From JBKHJZ01 sp046537875 (lineage in GTDB: Bacteria; Actinomycetota; Acidimicrobiia; Acidimicrobiales; VFJN01), in the NCBI GenBank assembly GCA_046537875.1, contig JBKHJZ010000133.1, positions 1-9,337 on the forward strand: DNA of 9,337 nucleotides, read 5' to 3'. Shown here one piece after another: positions 4,436-9,337 of the stretch. Position 1 is the first letter of the stretch, and each line of letters opens with the position of its first letter. The notes under the pieces are model-generated. The model did no database searches. It was given only the letters and a program-made list of their open reading frames with translations, and was not told where the DNA came from. The position numbers and the translations under genes are program-made.

Positions 4436-7069
4436 GTGGGGACCATCGCCGACGACCTCGTCACCCTGGCCACGGGCGTGCTGGGCGATCTGGGCGACCC
4501 GGCCACCGGCGTGGCGCCCGGGCTGGTGCTGCCGGCAACGCTCGCCGGGCACCGGGTCGACGCGGACGCCCACGCCGACCTCGTGTTCACCCTGGGCCTG
4601 CTGTGGGAGGCGGGGGTTCGCCACGTCGGCGATGTCGACGTCGAGGCCCACCTGCACGACCGGCTGGCGGCCACCGATGCGGCCCGCACCCACACGTTCT
4701 TCTCGTACCGGATCGCCGAGACGGTGACCCGCCTCGGCGGGCTCGACGCGCTGGATCCCGCGACCCGGGACGTCGTGGTGGCGGCGGCCGACAGCACCGA
4801 GTGGATCCCGCTGCTCGACACCGGCGTCCTGCCCCGCAACTACGCCGTCGTCCTCACCCGCTGCGAGCTGGCCCGGGCCGCGCTGGGACTCGACGTCGAC
4901 GCCGCCACCGTCGACGGGCTCGTCGCCCGGGTGGCGGCGCTGCTGAGCGAGAACCCGGAGGGCTGGCTCGACGACTCGCAGACCGGCCGGGCCCAGGTCG
5001 ACATGTACACGGTCGACGCCTATCTGTTCGCCGCACCCTTCGCCGATCGGCTGGGCGACGTGTGGAGCCGGGGCCTGGCCTCGGCCGCCCGGCTGGTCGA
5101 CGCGGTGGTGAGCCCCGGCGGCGCCGCCCTGCCCTGGGGGCGGTCGATCGGGGTGCTGGCGGTGTGCCACAGCGCCGAGCTCGCGGCCCTGCTGCTGGCG
5201 CGGGCGCACCGGGGCGCGCCGGACGTCGACGCCCGGCGCTGGTGGGACGTGGCGCGGGTCGCGGCGACCGGCGCCGCCGGGTGGTTCGACGGCGGGCTGG
5301 TCGTCGCCCACAAGCACCGGGCGCCGTTCCGCTACCGCGGCCCGTTCCGGCGGCTGCAGATGACCCTCGACTGCCTCGGCAAGCTCGTCGCGGCCGCGCT
5401 CGACCTCCGCCGGGCCGGCGACGAGCCGGCGGGCCTGCCGGCGGCGCCGGCGTTCCCTCCCCGCGACGAGTGGATCGCCTTCGGTGACGGCGCCGGCGTG
5501 TGGGCGCACCGCGACCCACGGGTGCCGTTCGCGCTGCCCGTCGTCGGCGGGCCCGGGGCCGACTACGCCCCGTCGCCGCGCTGGCCGGGCGTGTTCGAGG
5601 CGCCCACCGACCAGCCGCTGCCCTGCTTCGTGCCGGTCGCCTGGCGGGGCGAGGCCCGGTTCGCCCCCGGCGGCCGGGCCGCGGCCGTCGAGCATCGTCC
5701 CGGCGTGTTGGAGGTCGTCCACGACCGCTTCGTCGCCACCGATGCGCCGCTGGGCGAGGTGCCCGACGTCCTGCCGGGCACCCGCCGCGCCCGCTACGCC
5801 GTCGAGGGGCGGACGCTGACGGTGGACGAGCGCCTCACGTTCCCCGAGCGCCCGCCCGGGGCCCTCGCCGTGCTCGTGCCGCAGATGCCGTCACAGCCGC
5901 TCCACGTGACGGCCGAGGGCGACCGGGTCGGGCGGGTGACCACGGTCGACGTGGACGGGCTGGCCGAGTGGCGCTCGGTCAACGGGGAGATCGCCGCCGT
6001 CCACCAGGTCGAGCTGGCCCCCGCGTCAGAGGTCGCCGTCCGCTGGTCGGTCACGCGCAAGCTGCGGGTGGTCTCCAGCGCCCACCACCATTGGTACGAC
6101 CGGTGCCTGTACGGCCCGCTGCGCGACCGGGTCGACGTGCGCCCGGTCCCGTACCACCTGCTCGACGATCCGGATCGCCTGGCCGCCGCCCTGGCCACGG
6201 CCGACGTGTTCCACCTCCACTGGCCGGAGTGGCTGACGGGCACGTCGCCCAGCCGGGCCCGCCGGGTCGCCGGGACGCTGCGGGACATCGGGGTGCCGGT
6301 CGTGTGGACCCAGCACAACCTCGCCCCGCACGCCGCGCCCGACGCCGCCGCGCTCTACGAGCCGTGGGCCGAGACCGCCGCCGGCGTGATCCACCACAGC
6401 GAGTGGGGGCGGGCGGCGGTGACGGCGCGCTACACGTTCGCCGCCGACGCCGTCCACCGCGTGATCCCCCACGGGCACTGGGGCCCGCTGATGACGCCGC
6501 GCTCCGAGATCGACCGTACCGCCGCGGAGGCCGAGCTGGGCCTGGCGCCCGCGGGCCTGCGGATCGGACTGGTCGGTGCGCCCCGGCCGGGCAAGGACAC
6601 GCAGCTTCTGATCGACGGCGTCCACGCCGCCAGCCGTCGGGACGTCCAGCTGCTGGTGCTGAGCGGCGACGGCGAGCACGTGCCCGACGACCCGCGGATC
6701 ACGGTCCTGCCCTACGAGGAGGTGCCCCGCGACCGGTACGACCGCCGGCTCGCCACGATCGACGTGCTCGCGCTCCCGCTCGAGGGCGGCACGTACCTGA
6801 CGACCGGCCAGGTGGCGGACGCCGTGGGGGCGGGGCTGCCGGCGCTGGTGTCGCCGTGGCCGTACCTGACCGAGGTCCTGGGCGACGCCGCCATCCCCTA
6901 CGGTCGCACGGCCGCGGACCTGGCGGCCACGGTCGACGCCCTCGACGAGGCGATGCTCGCCCGGGCCCGCGCTGCGGCGGTCGACCGCCGGCGGGCACTG
7001 GACTGGGCGGTGATCGCCGGCGACACGTACGCGCTGTTCGACGAGATCGCCGCGGCGCACCCCCGCTGA
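4436..7069 (+). CDS. Fusion protein: alpha/alpha-toroid (DUF2264-like) region plus GT4-type glycosyltransferase
   Basis: 877-residue cytoplasmic-looking protein; no signal peptide or membrane helix. Residues 1-about 345 are helical and contain LPRNYAVVLTRCELA (132-146), DMYTVDAYLFAAPFAD (189-204) and ALPWGRSIGVLAV (231-243); the PxGRS-type segment and layout recall DUF2264/heparinase-like (alpha/alpha) toroid proteins. Residues about 346-541 look beta-rich, as in the C-terminal part of such proteins. From about residue 542 a GT-B glycosyltransferase begins: first Rossmann strand RKLRVVSSAHHHWYD, ADVFHLHWPEWL (589-600), VVWTQHNLAPH (622-632), VIHHSEWGR (651-659), VIPHGHWG (676-683), LVGAPRPGKDTQLLIDG (712-728) and TTGQVADAVGAGLPALVSPW (789-808), the sugar-nucleotide site region. 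The classical E-x7-E is not complete (Glu783, then Gly791). The GTG start at 4436 opens the reading frame just after a -10-like box. Neighbours: divergent operon to the left; a toroid-like lipoprotein gene 58 bp downstream. The glycosyltransferase call is firm; the N-terminal family assignment is tentative, and neither donor nor acceptor can be read. Confidence 0.8.
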   Translation: MGTIADDLVTLATGVLGDLGDPATGVAPGLVLPATLAGHRVDADAHADLVFTLGLLWEAGVRHVGDVDVEAHLHDRLAATDAARTHTFFSYRIAETVTRLGGLDALDPATRDVVVAAADSTEWIPLLDTGVLPRNYAVVLTRCELARAALGLDVDAATVDGLVARVAALLSENPEGWLDDSQTGRAQVDMYTVDAYLFAAPFADRLGDVWSRGLASAARLVDAVVSPGGAALPWGRSIGVLAVCHSAELAALLLARAHRGAPDVDARRWWDVARVAATGAAGWFDGGLVVAHKHRAPFRYRGPFRRLQMTLDCLGKLVAAALDLRRAGDEPAGLPAAPAFPPRDEWIAFGDGAGVWAHRDPRVPFALPVVGGPGADYAPSPRWPGVFEAPTDQPLPCFVPVAWRGEARFAPGGRAAAVEHRPGVLEVVHDRFVATDAPLGEVPDVLPGTRRARYAVEGRTLTVDERLTFPERPPGALAVLVPQMPSQPLHVTAEGDRVGRVTTVDVDGLAEWRSVNGEIAAVHQVELAPASEVAVRWSVTRKLRVVSSAHHHWYDRCLYGPLRDRVDVRPVPYHLLDDPDRLAAALATADVFHLHWPEWLTGTSPSRARRVAGTLRDIGVPVVWTQHNLAPHAAPDAAALYEPWAETAAGVIHHSEWGRAAVTARYTFAADAVHRVIPHGHWGPLMTPRSEIDRTAAEAELGLAPAGLRIGLVGAPRPGKDTQLLIDGVHAASRRDVQLLVLSGDGEHVPDDPRITVLPYEEVPRDRYDRRLATIDVLALPLEGGTYLTTGQVADAVGAGLPALVSPWPYLTEVLGDAAIPYGRTAADLAATVDALDEAMLARARAAAVDRRRALDWAVIAGDTYALFDEIAAAHPR

Positions 7070-7096
7070 CGTCCCGCCGGGCCCCCGCGGTAGGGT
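7066..7096 (+). promoter_or_regulatory. Candidate promoter of the lipoprotein gene
   Basis: -10 TAGGGT at 7091-7096 fits TANNNT. CTGACG at 7066-7071, overlapping the upstream stop codon, is a possible -35 but the spacer is 19 nt, slightly long. A start about 7 nt after the -10 would give a 5' leader of roughly 25 nt containing the ribosome site. So this gene probably has its own promoter and is not only read through from the glycosyltransferase gene. Confidence 0.4.
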
Positions 7097-7103
7097 CCCG
7101 CGG
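7085..7103 (+). other. Short GC hairpin enclosing the -10 box
   Basis: CCGCGG at 7085-7090 and again at 7098-7103 is self-complementary, so the copies can pair as a 6-bp stem around a 7-nt loop that contains the TAGGGT box. No U tract follows, so it is not a typical intrinsic terminator. It may be a weak pause/termination hairpin for the upstream transcript, a protein site, or chance. Confidence 0.25.
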
Positions 7104-7112
7104 CCGACGACC

Positions 7113-7120
7113 AGGGGGGA
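7113..7120 (+). promoter_or_regulatory. Ribosome binding site of the lipoprotein gene
   Basis: AGGGGGGA with 7 nt to the GTG at 7128. It fixes the start, which is followed directly by a proper lipoprotein signal peptide. The two neighbouring first genes at the divergent region lack such a site. Confidence 0.65.
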
Positions 7121-7127
7121 CGAGCCT

Positions 7128-9314
7128 GTGCGACGAGGGGCCGCGGTGCTGGGGGCGCTGGTGGCGGTGGCGGCGCTGGCCGCGTGCCGGTCATCGGGCG
7201 GCTCCGGTGACCCGGGCGGGCCGGGCCAGGGCGGTGGGCACGCGCTCGGCACCGGGAACGGCTACGTCGGCCGCCGGGACTGGCGAGCCGCCCAGGACGA
7301 GTACCTGGCCTTCGCCACCGAGGAGCTGACGGCGACGTCGCCCGCCAACGTCCTCGCCCACCTCACCCGGGCCGAGCGCGACGACCGCTTCGACTTCGAC
7401 GCCGCGGCCATCGGTCCGGACGACTTCGCCGCCGTCTTCGACGAGATCGACGCCCATCGCGACACGAGCGACTTCGACATGCTGCGGCTCGTCGCCATCT
7501 GGCAGGGCCACCGCCGCACGATCACCCCCGAGCTGCGGGCGGCGATCGAGCAGCGCTTCACCGGCTTCCGCTACTGGTACACAGACCCGCTGCCCGAGGG
7601 CGTGGTCGACGACAAGTGGTTCTGGAGCGAGAACCACCGGATCATCGTCCACAGCCTCGAGTACCTCGCCGGGCGGGCACTGCCCGACGCGACCTTCACG
7701 ATCACCGGCGAGCCGGGCGCCGTCCACGCCGAGCGGGGCCGCCGGCGGGTCGAGGCCTGGCTCGACGAGAAGGCCGCCTGGGGCTTCTCCGAATGGCACA
7801 GCGACGTGTACTACCAGGAGGACATCCAGGCCCTGACGCTCCTGGCCGAGCACGGGGAGCGCGCCGTCGCTCGCAAGGCGGCGGTGATGCTCGACCTGTT
7901 CCTCTACGACCTCGCCCTCCACTCGCTGAACGGCAACAACGGCGTCACCCACGGCCGCTCGTACATGAAGGACAAGAGCCGCGCCGCCGACCAGGACGTC
8001 TTCGGCGTGACGAAGCTCGTGTTCGGGACCAGTGACCAGCCCTACACGTCGCGGTCGGACACCGGGGCCACGTTCCTCGCCGCCGCCGAGCGCTACCGGC
8101 CGCCCGAAGCCGTCCGGCGCGTCGCCACGAGCGAGCGCACCTACGAGGACCGGACGCACATGGGCGCGCCGCTCGACCTCGACGAGCCGTTCACGACGAG
8201 CCCGTCGTCGCAGGTGCCGGGCGTGTCCTACGACGACCCCGACGACATCCCGTTCTGGTGGGAGCGCGGGGCGCTCACCGCGTGGCAGACCGTGCCCGCC
8301 ACGCTCGCCACCATCGACCGGCACGACCTGTTCGAGACCTCGCTGTTCCGGCCCTTCAAGCCGCTGGTGGATGCCACCGGGGGCGATCCCGCCGTGGCCC
8401 GGCAACTCGCCTACGAGCTGCGGTGCATGATCAACATCGGCGTGCTCAGCGAGGTCGACACGGTCACGTGGCGCAGCCCCGACGCCATGCTGTCGAGCGC
8501 GCAGGACTACCGGCCCGGCTGCTTCGGCCACCAGTACCACGCCTGGCAGGCCACGCTCGACGAGGACGCCGTCGTCTTCACCACCCTGCCGGGGAACGAA
8601 CCCCGGCCTGGCGACGAGTGGGTGGACGCCGACCTGTACTGGTCGGGGACCGGGGCCATGCCCCGCTCGGCCCAGTCGGGCCCCGCCGCCATCCACCTCT
8701 ACGCCCCCCGGTTCGCCGCGCCGGGGCCCGGCCCGCTGGAGATGTTCTCGTACCTGCCGTTCACGCACGCCTACTTCCCGACGGAGCGCTTCGACGAGGT
8801 GCGCGAGGTCGACGGGTGGACGCTCGGGCGGAAGGGCGACGGCTACGTCGCCCTGTGGTCGTGGAGGCCGACCTCGTGGCGAGACCACGACCCCGACGTG
8901 ACGTTCACCAACGGGCTCACCGAACCGTTCGACCTGGTGGCCGAGGGCGGCGCCGACAACGTGTGGATCTCCGAGGTGGGCGACGCCGCCACGTGGGGAT
9001 CGTTCGACGACTTCGCCGCGGCGGTGACGTCGGCGGCCGTGACAGTGGAGCCCCGGCCGGCGGGCGCGGACGGGCTGCCGGGCGGCTTCGACGTCACCTA
9101 CGACTCACCCTCGTCCGGCTCCCTGGCGTTCGGGACGACCGGTCCGTTCACGGTCGACGGGACCGAGGTGGCGCTGCACGGCGACAACCGGTTCGACAAC
9201 CCGTTCGGCACCACGCCGTTCGGGTCGCCGACCGTGACCATCTCCGAGTCCGGCGCCACCCTCGCGCTCGACACGGAGCGCTGGACCCGCCACGCCGAAA
9301 CCCGTCCCCGCTGA
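7128..9314 (+). CDS. Large secreted lipoprotein, predicted toroid plus beta-sandwich glycan-active protein of unknown family
   Basis: 728 residues, complete. Residues 1-20 are a lipoprotein signal: Arg-Arg, a hydrophobic Ala/Val/Leu stretch, and the lipobox LAAC with Cys20 as the lipidated residue. A Gly/Ser/Pro linker (21-45) follows, so the mature protein is anchored outside the membrane. Residues about 50-450 look helical with conserved-looking polar clusters: WFWSENHRIIVHSLEYLAG (164-182), WGFSEWHSDVYYQEDIQAL (218-236) and NGVTHGRSYMKDK (271-283). Asn169, His170, His175, His224, Tyr228/229, His275 and Arg277 are candidate active-site residues. Residues about 475-728 look beta-rich, with DEVREVDGWTLGRKGDGY (556-573) resembling the sheet domain of heparinase II/III-type lyases. 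I recognise the pattern as an uncharacterised family found in soil bacteria but cannot name its reaction; polysaccharide lyase or hydrolase is inference from predicted architecture and from the sugar-type genes next door. Start GTG chosen for its ribosome site and signal peptide. Confidence 0.75.
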   Translation: MRRGAAVLGALVAVAALAACRSSGGSGDPGGPGQGGGHALGTGNGYVGRRDWRAAQDEYLAFATEELTATSPANVLAHLTRAERDDRFDFDAAAIGPDDFAAVFDEIDAHRDTSDFDMLRLVAIWQGHRRTITPELRAAIEQRFTGFRYWYTDPLPEGVVDDKWFWSENHRIIVHSLEYLAGRALPDATFTITGEPGAVHAERGRRRVEAWLDEKAAWGFSEWHSDVYYQEDIQALTLLAEHGERAVARKAAVMLDLFLYDLALHSLNGNNGVTHGRSYMKDKSRAADQDVFGVTKLVFGTSDQPYTSRSDTGATFLAAAERYRPPEAVRRVATSERTYEDRTHMGAPLDLDEPFTTSPSSQVPGVSYDDPDDIPFWWERGALTAWQTVPATLATIDRHDLFETSLFRPFKPLVDATGGDPAVARQLAYELRCMINIGVLSEVDTVTWRSPDAMLSSAQDYRPGCFGHQYHAWQATLDEDAVVFTTLPGNEPRPGDEWVDADLYWSGTGAMPRSAQSGPAAIHLYAPRFAAPGPGPLEMFSYLPFTHAYFPTERFDEVREVDGWTLGRKGDGYVALWSWRPTSWRDHDPDVTFTNGLTEPFDLVAEGGADNVWISEVGDAATWGSFDDFAAAVTSAAVTVEPRPAGADGLPGGFDVTYDSPSSGSLAFGTTGPFTVDGTEVALHGDNRFDNPFGTTPFGSPTVTISESGATLALDTERWTRHAETRPR

Positions 9315-9337
9315 GGATCACGCCGCCGCTCCGAGCC

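Noticed and set aside
2625..4727. 700-codon plus-strand open frame over the OYE gene and the divergent promoter region
   Set aside because: Antisense shadow of the flavin oxidoreductase; it also overlaps the start of the real plus-strand gene in another frame.
5500..7329. 609-codon plus-strand open frame within the fusion gene and past its end
   Set aside because: Arg/Pro/Gly-rich sequence in a +1 frame of a gene with clear glycosyltransferase motifs; not a separate gene and not evidence of a frameshift.
7191..8888. 565-codon open frame on the minus strand inside the lipoprotein gene
   Set aside because: It lies antisense to a gene with lipobox, ribosome site and coherent protein sequence; its translation is Val/Gly/Arg/Asp-rich with no recognisable motif, as expected for a high-GC shadow.

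Overview
The window is very GC-rich throughout, with GTG as the usual start codon, TANNNT-type -10 boxes placed right before start codons, and a lipoprotein signal. This fits a high-GC actinobacterium, possibly a soil or aquatic lineage such as Acidimicrobiia; that last step is inference, because no marker gene is present. Coding density is high: six genes fill nearly everything, and the only real gaps are 92 bp (4344-4435) and 58 bp (7070-7127). No RNA genes, CRISPR arrays, insertion sequences or regulator genes were seen.

Left half, minus strand (transcribed from 4343 towards 6): a tight four-gene operon. In order of transcription it holds an Old Yellow Enzyme-like flavin oxidoreductase (2853-4343), a D-2-hydroxyacid dehydrogenase (1849-2856), a DapA/dihydrodipicolinate synthase-superfamily protein with the Schiff-base lysine (854-1852), and a DUF6807 ('PmoA-like') protein (6-857). 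Each stop codon overlaps the next start by 4 nt (GTGA, ATGA, GTGA), so translation is probably coupled. The first gene appears to be leaderless. The enzyme types (ene/enone reductase, NAD-dependent 2-hydroxyacid dehydrogenase, class I aldolase/dehydratase, DUF6807) suggest catabolism of an unusual sugar acid or polyhydroxylated compound.

Right half, plus strand: two large genes diverge from the operon. The first (4436-7069) is an 877-residue protein that joins an alpha/alpha-toroid plus beta-rich part, resembling DUF2264/heparinase-type glycan-active proteins, to a complete GT-B (GT4-like) glycosyltransferase. The second (7128-9314) is a 728-residue lipoprotein of an uncharacterised family whose pattern suggests a helical toroid followed by beta-sandwich, as in polysaccharide lyases; it has its own promoter and a strong Shine-Dalgarno site.

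Taken together, the window may be a small glycan or sugar-acid utilisation locus: a surface-anchored toroid protein that could attack a polysaccharide, a cytoplasmic toroid-glycosyltransferase fusion, and a divergent operon that could process the released (perhaps unsaturated) acid. The divergent intergenic region carries candidate leaderless promoters for both sides and a CTGTCA/TGACAG inverted repeat, so the two sides may be co-regulated. The substrate cannot be read from the sequence.
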